Origin: Amorphochlora amoebiformis
Taxonomy: Eukaryota > Cercozoa > Chlorarachniophyceae
Direction of reading: 5' to 3'
Assembly (NCBI GenBank): GCA_054601695.1
Contig: BAAHQB010000016.1
Location: 248,001 to 312,000 of the forward strand
DNA: 64,000 nucleotides
Part shown: piece after piece, positions 15,452-36,649 of the stretch
Position numbering within the stretch: position 1 is the first letter of the stretch
Layout: each line of letters begins with the position of its first letter
Notes under the pieces: generated by a model
What the model was told of the DNA's origin: nothing
Database searches by the model: none
The model's input: only the letters and a program-made list of their open reading frames with translations
Translations under genes and position numbers: made by a program

Positions 15452-16492
15452 CTATATATATTATATATATAAATAAATATATATATATATATATGTATAT
15501 TATTGTATTCGTGGGTACCCGGCACGTCCGAGGATGGGGAACATAATCGAGAGGATCTAGGAGTTATATACTACATGTGAGTTATATATGTCTGGTATAT
15601 ATATATATGAATATATATATATAAATACACTCACACACATATATATATATATATATGTATATATATGTATATATATGTACATATGTATGTACACTTGTTT
15701 TACATATTAATGAAAATTAAATGCAATGCAAAGTATGTCTGTATTTTTATGTGTACGCATGCAAAAGGAAACCTGCATCGCAGTCGGGAACATAAAGACA
15801 GCCGATGTGATTAGGAACTTGGTCCAGTCGCACTGACAAAAGGAAGAGGGATTAAAAAATACCTCCCAAAATCGCCGGAAATTTCAGCCAGCAGGCAGGT
15901 TGTTATTTAGTACCTCGAGGTCGGAACATTGGTACACTTGGTAGTAATAGTAGGAGAGAAGAACAAGGAAGGCGAACTTGACGACGATACGGATCGCGTA
16001 GCCAATCTTCTGCTTGGTGTTGACGACTCCTGAGGGTTGAGAATGAGATTGAACTCGACTTCTCTCGCTTTCTTGATTTTCATCTTTCTGTTGAGTTTGA
16101 TGATGCACTTTTGCTTGGGTGTGTTTCTATATGTTACCCTGCTTTACGTAGATCTCGAGGAATTCACGGGTGAGGAGGAGGAAGGCATACGTGATCACGA
16201 ACGAACACTGGATGAGTATATTTGAGTACATATACATGCATAGGTATATAAATACATACAAATATGTATAATATTGTACCTACAATATATATGAATATAT
16301 ATATATATATATATATATAATGATATATGTGCGTAGTTACCATAGTAACATTGTCATGATGCCTATCCGAAGTCTTCTCAAAGTCTGTTGTACAGTAGGA
16401 GTAATATATATGTGTGTATATATATATATACTATATATCTGTTATATATATAATATATATATATATATTATAATATATATATATATATATTG

Positions 16493-16573
<81 letters not shown>

Positions 16574-16917
16574 TATATTTCATATATGTACATTATATAT
16601 ATATATATATATATTATATTTTATAGAAGTATATATATGTATATATACATATATATTTTGTATATTTTATAGAAGTTATTAATAACAAGTTTTTAAATAC
16701 AGGCATATGCACATACACACGTATATACCACACGCACACACACACACACACATATATATTTATATATATATATATATACATATAGAAATGTACACATTTC
16801 TTATTAGTATACATATCTATATATACATATCTATATATACACATATGATATATATATATATATATATTTATATATATGTATATGTAATATACATGTTGTT
16901 ATGCATACTCATGTATA

Positions 16918-16956
<39 letters not shown>

Positions 16957-16992
16957 TGTCTACAAATTGTTGTATTATATATACATGCATAA

Positions 16993-17030
<38 letters not shown>

Positions 17031-17123
17031 CATATAAACTTATACGTAATGTATGTACATACCTGTGTTTAGAACGACCCCAAGACAGATCATGAAGTGC
17101 CAACCCACAAGGTAGAACAGCAT

Positions 17124-17162
<39 letters not shown>

Positions 17163-17487
17163 CTATATATTTATATATATATATATATATATAATATATA
17201 ATATATGTATATATATATGTATATTTATATATATATGTATAGATTTATATGATTTACTATAGATTTATATGTGCAAACTGATAGATATTGTATGCTATAT
17301 ATTGCTATGTACATATTTTGTGTGTTGCTGTGCAAACTGATAGATATTGTTTGTTATATATTTGCTATGTACATATTTTGTGTGTTTCTATGTCACCATG
17401 GGATAGAAGGTATTGAGCACGTGAAACCACGACCTATATGTATAATATATATATTTTCACACATACATACCTAATTTTAGAATATTA

Positions 17488-17529
<42 letters not shown>

Positions 17530-17662
17530 ATACATACACAAATATATGTATATGTATATATCCAGCGTAAATACATCTAAATTACATCCACATATCGTCA
17601 TCTACACATATTATATAAAAAATATACTATATATATATATATATATATATGTATATACATAT

Positions 17663-17703
<41 letters not shown>

Positions 17704-18085
17704 CACGCACACAAAATATCATTCTCCCACTAACCGGAACTCCAAGAAGGTTTTCTCGGCCGTCATAAGCCCCTCAGCAATCGTTGGCTTATCCTGGTCG
17801 CTCTCTTGAGTATCTTGATTATACCTTAGAAAATGGAAAAAATCAAAATCTAATCAGAGAAGAGGTAGAGGAGGAGGAGGGAGAAGGTTTTCACCCAGAA
17901 TTGCAGTAGGTGTAGTCGAAGCATTTGGGGGACCAGAAAAACTCGTTGATGTCGTCATAGTTTCTGGTGTTTTGTCAGTATTAATACCTTTGTATCTCAC
18001 GCACATGTGGAAAATACGTACCTCCTCTTAGTGTAGATGTCCCTCTTATCGGCGTAGATCACGTCATAGCAAGGTTTGATTACCT

Positions 18086-18125
<40 letters not shown>

Positions 18126-18282
18126 ACATACAAATATATAAAGTGTATACATATGTATATATGTGTGTAATATATATTATAATATTTGTATATAAATGTA
18201 CTACATCCTATACCTCTCCCTAGTCCTTACCGTGTATCTATAAATGTAATACATATACATTCATGTAAATGTGCACATATGC

Positions 18283-18315
<33 letters not shown>

Positions 18316-18414
18316 GTAGATATATCTATATATATATGTGTATATTTGTATACAATTATATATATATATATATATATATATACGCATATATGTGTGTGTA
18401 TATTTGTATACAAT

Positions 18415-18455
<41 letters not shown>

Positions 18456-18704
18456 ATATGTATATATGTGTATGTGTATGACCTCAAAAAGGCGCCCGAG
18501 TCTCGATACTGTGGGTTTTTGGTTCTGAGCTCCTTTAAGGTGCAGTGCGTAAAATAGCATAGTGCTTCTGGTGTATGTCGCATAGTTCCAGCCTGATTTA
18601 ACGAAAATACAAACGTTTAAGCGGAAATTAAGTACCAGAGGTAAGTATCATACGCACATGGTTTTATATATGTAGTTGTTCATACGTACATTCGTTGTAT
18701 CGTA

Positions 18705-18756
<52 letters not shown>

Positions 18757-18861
18757 GTATGTATTAATATTTACGAAAAGCCAGCTAGGGTCACGACTTG
18801 GTTAGATCACTATGGTTAAGTATTACGAAGACAATCGTTCTGGTGGACATGAGAAAATATC

Positions 18862-18904
<43 letters not shown>

Positions 18905-18954
18905 CATATATAAATATATATATATATGTATATATATATGTGTAAATATATATG

Positions 18955-19003
<49 letters not shown>

Positions 19004-19116
19004 AGAATATGCCTATCATACAGTTTACATAGATACTATTTTCATAATATCTAATGTACATGAATATCTAATGTACATGAACATATTTATTTTATGTAGT
19101 TCTTTATTTATACTTC

Positions 19117-19160
<44 letters not shown>

Positions 19161-19237
19161 CCCCTTACCATGTGTATACATTTATAATATATATATATAT
19201 ATATATATTATACATACATATATATAATATATATATT

Positions 19238-19300
<63 letters not shown>

Positions 19301-19303
19301 TAC

Positions 19304-19340
<37 letters not shown>

Positions 19341-20339
19341 TTATATAATTACTTCGCCCCAGACAAGGAGCATGAGAGCAAGGTTTTCCAGCAGTGTCTT
19401 TTGCTCCTGTGTGCAATATTACACATATATTTAGATAACTATAGTGTATGTAGAATAATCAGTTGAACATCATTATAAGGAATTACAGCAAAATGTACGC
19501 TTGGAAGAACTGCAATATTTATGCAGTCAACATCCCAATCCTCCAAAGAAAGTGCAACCGAAAAATACTCGCACGAAAAAAACTGATCAAATCGAAAAGG
19601 AGGGTAGAAGAAATCATAATGAACACAGCAACTGACCGACTGTCCGTTACTTCCAGTATACGTCTCCTTCTTACCCACATGATCACACCACTTCATGTAG
19701 TTGGAATATAGCTAAGGGGTTAACAATCGAATCATCCATCTACCTTTTGGATTTCACTCTTTAAGCCTTGAATACACAAATAGGCAGAGCGATGTTGGAG
19801 CAGCAGATTTTGGAGCTTGTAAGCAGCTCAGGATCGACATCGGTTATAGGGTTAGGATTAATGTGGTTATGATGTTGAAAATTACCTTATTATGCACGCG
19901 CTGAATAGCGAGATTTTCGACCTCCTTGGCGGTCAGTCTGAGAACAGATATGGATGTAAATGTACTTATAATTAATATTTCACTGGACTTTTCTAGGTAG
20001 TCGAAAATAGCACTGCAGTAACTCACCCACGGATATTGCCCCCGTTAGTAGCGGCAGCGCCGTCTAGGCCGACGCGAGAGCCGGCGTTGGAGATGAGCAT
20101 GAGGAGGTGTTCTGCTTGGTTACGGACGTTACCGCGCTGATAATTAGGAGTGGGCATTTAGGTCATGATTTTTTATGGGGGGGATGTTGTATATGTGAGC
20201 ATTACGAACGTTTGTGTAGAAGTTATATAGACATCTACATGTGTATATAATATTATCTCTATCACATACACATACATATACATATATACATACAATATAT
20301 GCACTACAAATATGGCATGTACGTGTGTTTAATGTATTT

Positions 20340-20374
<35 letters not shown>

Positions 20375-20454
20375 TTATATATATTTGTATGTATATGTGT
20401 GTATATGTATGTATATATATGTATAATATATATATATGTATATATATATATATC

Positions 20455-20500
<46 letters not shown>

Positions 20501-20740
20501 TTATATACATATAAGTATATATATACAAATAACACGGTTGTAGTCATTCTGCGACATAATGGATGTGAGAGCACAACATCTCGTATGAACATACAACATA
20601 CACCTGAAAGCCGAAGCGTTTTTGAATATTGGAGAAGACAACATTCAGCCGAGTTTGAAGCTAAAAGTATATATGTACATAAAATATTTAGTATACATAC
20701 ATACATATTGTTTATCTACATACATGCGTGTTTAGTTATT

Positions 20741-20800
<60 letters not shown>

Positions 20801-21430
20801 ATATGTCACATATATATATATATATATATGTATGTTGTATATGTGCACGTATATTTGTATATGATATGAATGTGTATATTTGTATATCATGTCACATTGC
20901 GTAAATATGTGTACGTATATGTATGTATGTGTGCACATGTAAAAATGTGTTCACTTGTGTTGAGAGAGCATGCATTGTATGGCATGTAAGACACATGTAT
21001 TCAAATGTAAATAAAAATGATATATCCTATATATATATTTTATGCTATGTGTGTATGTGTAGATATATATATAGGTATGTATATATATATATATATGTAT
21101 ATATTATATGTATATATTGTATATATATAAATTTTATATATATATATATATATATATTATATGAATGTGTAACCTTGGCCATTTCCTCAGGCATGAGATC
21201 AGGTGAGATGTAGTTGAACTTAGCCTCGCCCGGAGCCGCAGCTATTATATACATATGAACAAAAAAGAGAGTTAGGAAAAAAGACAAAGAGGGATCGAAA
21301 GACCAGTATCATCCGAGGTGAGGGCACTGAGGCGTCCAAAGCTCTGTTCTGCTCGTTTTAAGTATTTTTCCTCCTGACCACCGACGGAAGTCCACACAGC
21401 CCCGTGATTTAAGTTCACAGAGTCATAGGT
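87..21430 (-). CDS. 1,3-beta-glucan (callose) synthase, GT48 family, 55 exons, C-terminus outside window
   Basis: A membrane enzyme that polymerises UDP-glucose into 1,3-beta-glucan (callose) at the plasma membrane. I joined 55 minus-strand exons, 31-127 bp each, into an unbroken 1260-codon reading in which every junction agrees in phase. Family landmarks occur in the expected order: [139 protein letters not shown] and [10 protein letters not shown]. The last seen exon ends at 87 with a donor, so roughly the final 600 residues (rest of the catalytic domain and the C-terminal membrane helices) lie left of the window, judged from the usual family length of about 1,900. No start codon was found: the first exon opens in phase 0 behind an acceptor at 21431. 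It may therefore continue the membrane-protein exons upstream. A copia element interrupts the intron 6924-11116. Confidence 0.93.
420..600. repeat. CT-rich tract in callose synthase intron 361-617
   Basis: Plus-strand CTCTCTCCTCTCTCTC (the transcript reads it as GA-rich). It sits between exons 262-360 and 618-672. Confidence 0.8.
2896..3020. repeat. 45-bp direct repeat, 80-bp period
   Basis: TATATTTACATGTATTAGAC and the following 25 bp occur at 2896-2940 and 2976-3020 with one difference. Lies in a callose synthase intron next to long TA arrays. Confidence 0.85.
6999..7238 (+). repeat. 5' long terminal repeat of the copia element
   Basis: 240 bp, TG...CA ends, identical to 10659-10898. The left edge follows a TA tract. 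The right edge is fixed by where the two copies diverge (7239 versus 10899). It should hold the element promoter and transcript start, but I see no clear TATA box apart from the flanking TA repeat. Confidence 0.97.
7243..10728 (+). CDS. Copia Gag-Pol polyprotein, 1161 residues, in-frame deletion of the RT core
   Basis: A single open frame. Domains by approximate residue: Gag 1-270; CCHC zinc knuckle [14 protein letters not shown] at 281-294; aspartic protease [10 protein letters not shown] with Asp near 336; GAG-pre-integrase HLALGH with a downstream CECC; integrase with an Asp in DTWHGDVIG (about 535), an Asp in YDDGKEV (about 599) and a Glu in NGFIERR (about 635). The reverse-transcriptase start NGTWKII...[11 protein letters not shown] follows at about 890-950. 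After [11 protein letters not shown] (to about 984) the frame jumps to [20 protein letters not shown], normally the C-terminal part of RNase H. The polymerase palm with its YVDD-type motif, and the first RNase H part, are absent. Copia polyproteins are usually 1300-1450 residues. The frame has no stop before the 3' LTR and ends 23 codons inside it. The first ATG lies 4 bp after the 5' LTR, over the expected primer-binding site, so a downstream Met may be used. Confidence 0.95.
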   Translation: MSFEATRTALLKWTAKLKLTKEDDWTKYAKSVSMMVKALQLEDCMKLGARSIMDWKNPDALRPQHVVEMKEGKWATNLDGKEDAHIKLRMLLHATLVLTVGRKYEHLTTGREDPVYLWARLRAGIEGPRLFRRMKLQKKLNRQTLDDYSGDFGKLASEIEETADALTGLGKTMDDEDRIVALMMALPEDEYGSTLENIALHPTTYQAAVTAITSVAARKAANNYETKVKDIVAAGHEHQGTKNLKDMSAKDLAKMKTRIDKLMTAKSGRPKGASRKFRGKCFKCKKKGHMKKDCPLLNKQDDDAAILEDGSESDYNWSTVAGNWGDGSTAGYLVLDSGCTRSCFKDKRYFKTFRVVKNHAFKLGNGETRMESKGFGDVEVPLRNGKVLKMTNVAYCPGAAANYVAQRRLREDGYRLRFVGEQDDVSIMKDGDEICRTSGTKKKLFLIPVANDDNLGAWFDDKARSRSLWKWHLALGHTPSRVIKKMKKSGVVAGLSISDVKEHPEVCECCQVTKMKKQPMSSKKPKEHKVKTVMDTWHGDVIGKYVGSPEGSYAIVLADEGSGYLMGTSLGGKKFFKEFKAYLEMLENKTGKRLKRFVYDDGKEVLDKQLVDYCRGKGIEIVQAAPRTPQQNGFIERRIQTVKRMTRAALKQSGLGLKYWPAALRYAIYTLNRIPPSRGKRTAYEKIFKKKPSVAHLHAFGCVGYRVKDPKLMDQGGFGDKAERCRFLGYTGDQTKTFKVLKENGKVVKEAHVRFYDTIFNFKARREDIYISPEKQNDIYIYPETTFSDDKAADGEGEKNNAPDMGESDDDDDNDDEEETAPRRSTRTRTQRTVYDGQGGSEIPSAKGNVEVAAAMEDCMFGISDGTEPKNWEEARHHPAWVKATDEEIEALEKNGTWKIIARRPEMRVVGVRTLYKQKLNKDGEPGRKKARVVAKGYTQYGVSFNDRYAPTLRIASLRAILALAQVKGRKVSSTDIDNVYLHGPVIIFGGNLIHWRSKRQTIAVKSSAIAEYVALSEGLDELLWMRNLFLELDVKLGSSMVYEDNTACIRIAENPILSQKTKAVDLHFHYCRDHLQRGIYMLEYVPTDQQLADGLTKAVSGATLFKLAEAYLDTEAHVAPTKSAAKVDAGRSGASRGSVNVYRDLQALTRRQIARLPSYS
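10651..10658 (+). other. Polypurine tract of the copia element
   Basis: AGGGGGAG lies directly against the TG of the 3' LTR, the standard position for plus-strand primer formation in LTR elements. It overlaps the gag-pol frame. Confidence 0.8.
10659..10898 (+). repeat. 3' long terminal repeat of the copia element
   Basis: 240 bp, identical base for base to 6999-7238. The gag-pol frame enters it and stops at 10726-10728. To its right the TA array of the host intron resumes. Confidence 0.97.
13556..13651. repeat. 31-bp duplication of an exon edge with its acceptor
   Basis: ATACCAACGATAAGACCTGC and the next 11 bp occur at 13556-13586 and again at 13621-13651, separated by TA repeat. The first copy is the acceptor and first codons of callose synthase exon 13537-13581; the second is a truncated duplicate upstream in the transcript. 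Confidence 0.92.
16495..16568. repeat. (TA)n array, about 37 units
   Basis: 74 bp pure TA inside the callose synthase intron 16385-17062. Similar arrays of 50-70 bp lie at about 15241-15296, 26821-26883, 29167-29222, 32945-33002, 46893-46964 and 56878-56931; shorter ones are in nearly every intron. Confidence 0.95.
17272..17390. repeat. 59-bp tandem duplication
   Basis: TGCAAACTGATAGATATTGT starts copies at 17272 and 17331; the rest (CTATGTACATATTTTGTGTG) is shared with few changes. In the callose synthase intron 17124-17730. Confidence 0.85.
17731..21430 (-). other. Callose synthase N-terminal cytosolic part with FKS1 domain 1 (11 exons)
   Basis: Exons: 21304-21430, 21174-21241, 20604-20660, 20027-20136, 19886-19937, 19744-19815, 19353-19406, 18483-18592, 18022-18087, 17895-17963, 17731-17824. 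The second and third give a YNI-like stretch ([16 protein letters not shown]) and [11 protein letters not shown]. The fourth has [19 protein letters not shown], matching the plant-type NVRNQREHL block. Exons 7 and 8 join as [18 protein letters not shown], equivalent to the family WGEAANLRFMPECLCYI. Exons 9-10 give [14 protein letters not shown] and [15 protein letters not shown], the signature of FKS1 domain 1. Exon 11 ends in [10 protein letters not shown], leading into the first membrane helix. The donor of exon 11 must be the GTGGGA at 17730, not the nearer GTTAGT, to keep phase. Confidence 0.92.
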
Positions 21431-21788
21431 CTAATGTGTAAACAGAGCGTTATGTTATAAATATTCACATATATTGTATACATATTTATATATTTTTATA
21501 TAAATACATATGTATATTACACATGATGTATAATCTATATGTAATATATACATTGGTATGAATATACAACGTTCACGTATACATATATATATATATTATT
21601 ATATATATATTACTGTATACACATATATATATACACATAGTATATATATATATATATATATCTTACATATATATAGTGCATGATATATCATATGTGTGTA
21701 ATTTACATATGGGTATGAAATCTTACATTTTAGCAACATATGTACATAGACAAATGAATGTTCTATAGATATACATATGTATATATAT

Positions 21789-21822
<34 letters not shown>

Positions 21823-22027
21823 TGTAAAATTTATTTAAAAACACACTTTACATCTTTATTTAATATATATATATATATATATCATATAAATAATTTATAT
21901 AGCACATACATTATGTATTTATCTGTGCACAAATCGTACGTATTTAGTAGATGTATATATTATACAGGATTGACTATATACTAATATGTACATTATTTCT
22001 AAGAGATGATATACGGGCGCATATACA

Positions 22028-22751
22028 CTACAAATGCCTTCTCTGGCTAACCTTGTCCTCTTCCTCTAAGGGCACCAAATAGAGAGTGAGAGACTGCACG
22101 ACGAGCCCAAGGGCCGCGAGGAGGCCCCAAATACCTACACGAAAAAACAATGAATATTGTGTACTACGAATTATGTTGCTTTTTATGGGAGGTACCGAGC
22201 ATGTATTCACAGGTGAGACCACAGGCAGCTGGGAGCTTAATTCCTATTGTTTCATCGTTCATAATATGAAAATCTACGTACTAAATTTTCGATTCGAAAT
22301 GTAGATATCTGGGTAGAAAGTCAACAAATGTGTTCACATTTTAAATCTTACATGTACTTAACACACGTGCATATATATAAAATGTGTATGTGATCATATA
22401 TGCATTTACATATGTGTAATATGTTTACATGAATGTATTAAATTTGTTGCATGTTCACGTACCCGGGGTGGTAAAGATGGTGTATCTTGTAGAGATGGTG
22501 TAAAAGTCCTCATCACCGTAGATATCGATACACGTGGCAGCGAGAAGTCCTAAGGTTCAAAAGTTTCTATTTGCGATATCTCGAATAGAGGGTAGTGAGG
22601 TTTTTTTGGGGGGTTTGTTGGGTGTGAAAACGTTTGTAGATGGAGAAATAAGGTTTTAGCTGAGAATTATTACTTACCGCCAGAGACAGAGGATCCGACA
22701 ATGAGAGATCGAACCGGCTTATAGAGTCCGTAGAGCATGCCAACCTGGGCG

Positions 22752-22791
<40 letters not shown>

Positions 22792-23966
22792 CAAACATAA
22801 TACATGTACATATTTATATTATATCTTTAACGTTCTTATGAAATTCTAAATTTACATACATATCCCATCAGTACATAGTTGAAAAATATATTCCATGGAA
22901 ATATGTACACATAAATATATATATGCATGTAGATATATAAATATTTACATATGTAAATATATTTATATTATATATATTTTTGTAATAGGTATATAAAATT
23001 AAGATTTTTATAATAATACGTTTTGTAGATTGTCCTCATGCACGCATGTACACTTACACGTGCGTGCAATATAATGTCACTTACTTTTTTCGCGTATGAA
23101 TAGACACTTTCTATAACATTGCAATGCATATTAGATGAAATATATAATATATAAATATGCAGTTTTAGAAATATGCAATGGTGTACCATAGAGAGAACAA
23201 TTATGAAGACCCCGGCTTCGAGAGTCGTCTCGAAAGTGAACAATCGCTCACCCGTGATAACAATCACAAGAATCGAAAAGCAGTACCTGTGTAACACGGT
23301 CAATCGATAAGGATGACTCCCGTTATCTTCACCCAAAAACCCCTCTTATCCACCATGAACAACCGTACAAAAAACCATAATAGGCACGACTTGTACCCGT
23401 ATATACCCGCCCTTCCGTCGACCCAGACCTCTAGCTTGAACAAGCTTGAACAAATGAATCTGTTCTTCCGGAAAACCAACTTAACAAACCCCCCCCCCCA
23501 GTAAGGTACGTAGGAAAATGTACCGTCCTGTCCCCCCACTCAATACTCTTGCGTATATTGGAAGTTTGAAACCCTTCGGCATCATCAACGGTATCTCGGA
23601 GTATACACCGGTTGTATCCTCAATTACCTCAATCCCGTAAAAAATCAAAGAAGGGCTAAACAACAGGATACAAAGGAAAAAATCCCAGACATACCCGACA
23701 ACGAGTCCACTGACTAGCTTCGCGAGAACCAACGCCAGTATCGACCCGAGCAGGCAGCCCAACACTGAAATGATCATCGGAACCGCTATCCATGTTGTGT
23801 CGTACGTGACAAACCAGACCGACCCGGCCCATCCTACCGCCGCGCCGACCATGGTTGTCCAAACACGAGGAAAGCGGTGAGCTAGCATGGAAGTGAGGAC
23901 CCCAACCAGTGCCCCGACCAGCGGGAAGTACGACCCACGGAAGTCGTTTGGGGTCGAGACTAACAT
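22028..23966 (-). CDS. TMEM198/DUF4203-like multi-pass membrane protein (separate gene or N-terminus of the synthase)
   Basis: Five phase-consistent exons: 23524-23966, 23187-23286, 22678-22744, 22463-22549, 22052-22134, giving 260 residues. The long first exon is rich in small-residue helices (LVGALVGVLTSMLA, MVGAAVGWAGSVWF, ISVLGCLLGSILALVLA), the glycine-zipper style of TMEM198/DUF4203 proteins. Later exons add FSILVIVITGERLF, VGMLYGLYKPVRSLI and GLLAALGLVVQSLTLYL. About seven membrane segments are expected; function is unknown. The proposed start is the ATG at 23966, with an in-frame TGA upstream. If the last exon is not spliced at 22052, the protein ends seven codons later at the TAG 22028-22030. 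If it is spliced, its phase-0 donor fits the phase-0 acceptor of the callose synthase exon at 21430. The family call rests on pattern only. Confidence 0.7.
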
Positions 23967-24216
23967 CGTCTTGTGGTCTCGACAAAGGAGCTTCGCCCGT
24001 ATCCCCTTTTGCTGGGCTTTCGGATGGGAAGACGTCGATCACCCAATCCTTGCGACGAGGCGCAACAGGCGGGAACGTGATTTTGGTAAAACCGACTAGA
24101 TTACTATTAACTCTTATATTTGATTCTAGGAGCACACAGTCAAGATGTGCTACTCAACGGATGGTCACGTAGGAATTTAACTGCCGCCGCAAAACCCAAG
24201 TTCTTCCTGCGATAAA
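23967..24216. promoter_or_regulatory. Divergent start region between the TMEM198-like gene and kynurenine monooxygenase
   Basis: About 250 bp of ordinary base composition without TA arrays, between two proposed start codons that face away from each other (23966 minus, 24217 plus). It probably holds both promoters. A minus-strand frame continues across it (about 24135 to 23966, in a different frame from the exon below), so part may be 5' UTR or extra N-terminal coding. No specific factor site was recognised. Confidence 0.4.
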
Positions 24217-35874
<11,658 letters not shown>

Positions 35875-36359
35875 CTAGATGCGGAAGATAAAAGTAAAAT
35901 AAGGGTGACTAGCTAGAACTTAAGTTGTCGTCTAAATCATAGTCAATAATAATTAGTAAGATCCAGGTGCGTATGCCCAACTCAAGATCTAGTACTAGTA
36001 GTAGTCTGATGATATACTAGACTTAGCTATCTTAGGTCTCGGTATTAGACTAGTGACTGTGACACACAATTAACTAGCGCAAGATTAAGTTCCACAAGCT
36101 TTATTCATAATGGCGATTAATACTAGGCCCATTATTAACGGGAAGTATGCCAAAATGATGACCATGTGACGTATTATTCAATTGCAATGTAAAAACAAGA
36201 ACCCTGGTACAACTATTACCGCGACAGTCATCCATGGTACTATAGTCATACCCGCCGTCATCATACTCACCTTAAGTATTCCCAACCTTGGCGCTCCGAT
36301 CAGAGATATTCTACTGTGCTCTGGAGTCATTACTGGCATGTTTTGATAAGCCAAGATGT
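35875..36359. other. CTAG-rich convergent spacer between monooxygenase and SDR genes
   Basis: About 485 bp between two facing stop codons, no TA arrays. About nine CTAG tetramers fall within 35870-36130. Probably contains both 3' UTRs and polyadenylation signals; no gene recognised. Confidence 0.5.
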
Positions 36360-36577
36360 TTAGTGGGCGTCCGTGAGACCCTTGGGCTCAACGATCTTAA
36401 CACCATCATCGATAAACTTTTGCGCCCACCTGCTGTGATGCCAGTCTTCGTAGACAAACCAGTCGTTCTCTTGGAATTCTTTGGGATCCTGGAATATACT
36501 TAGAAGTTAGGTTATGCCGCACATATGTGATAGATAACTTGATATGTACACGCCATGTATGTAAATATAGATAAATA

Positions 36578-36649
<72 letters not shown>

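Larger units (their letters stand above)
13360..17123 (-). other. Callose synthase N-terminal membrane block and start of the central loop (13 exons)
   Basis: Exons: 17063-17123, 16341-16384, 16138-16207, 15914-16029, 15773-15832, 15519-15556, 14941-15019, 14815-14853, 14542-14582, 14036-14117, 13784-13864, 13537-13581, 13360-13447. They encode successive hydrophobic helices, for example [45 protein letters not shown] and [14 protein letters not shown]. The family block (P/R)LYVGRGM...KYxLFWVLLL appears as [20 protein letters not shown] followed by [27 protein letters not shown] corresponds to the family (Y/F)MDxQIWY motif, and [18 protein letters not shown] to the following GA(F/L)xxLGEIRTLGM block. 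The exon at 13537-13581 has a 31-bp partial copy of its acceptor side at 13621-13651. Confidence 0.9.

Noticed and set aside
23656-24135. Minus-strand frame VAPRRKDWVIDVFPSESPAK and onward as a protein
   Set aside because: It overlaps the TMEM198-like exon in another frame and has no motif; at most its upper part is 5' UTR or an extra N-terminal exon.
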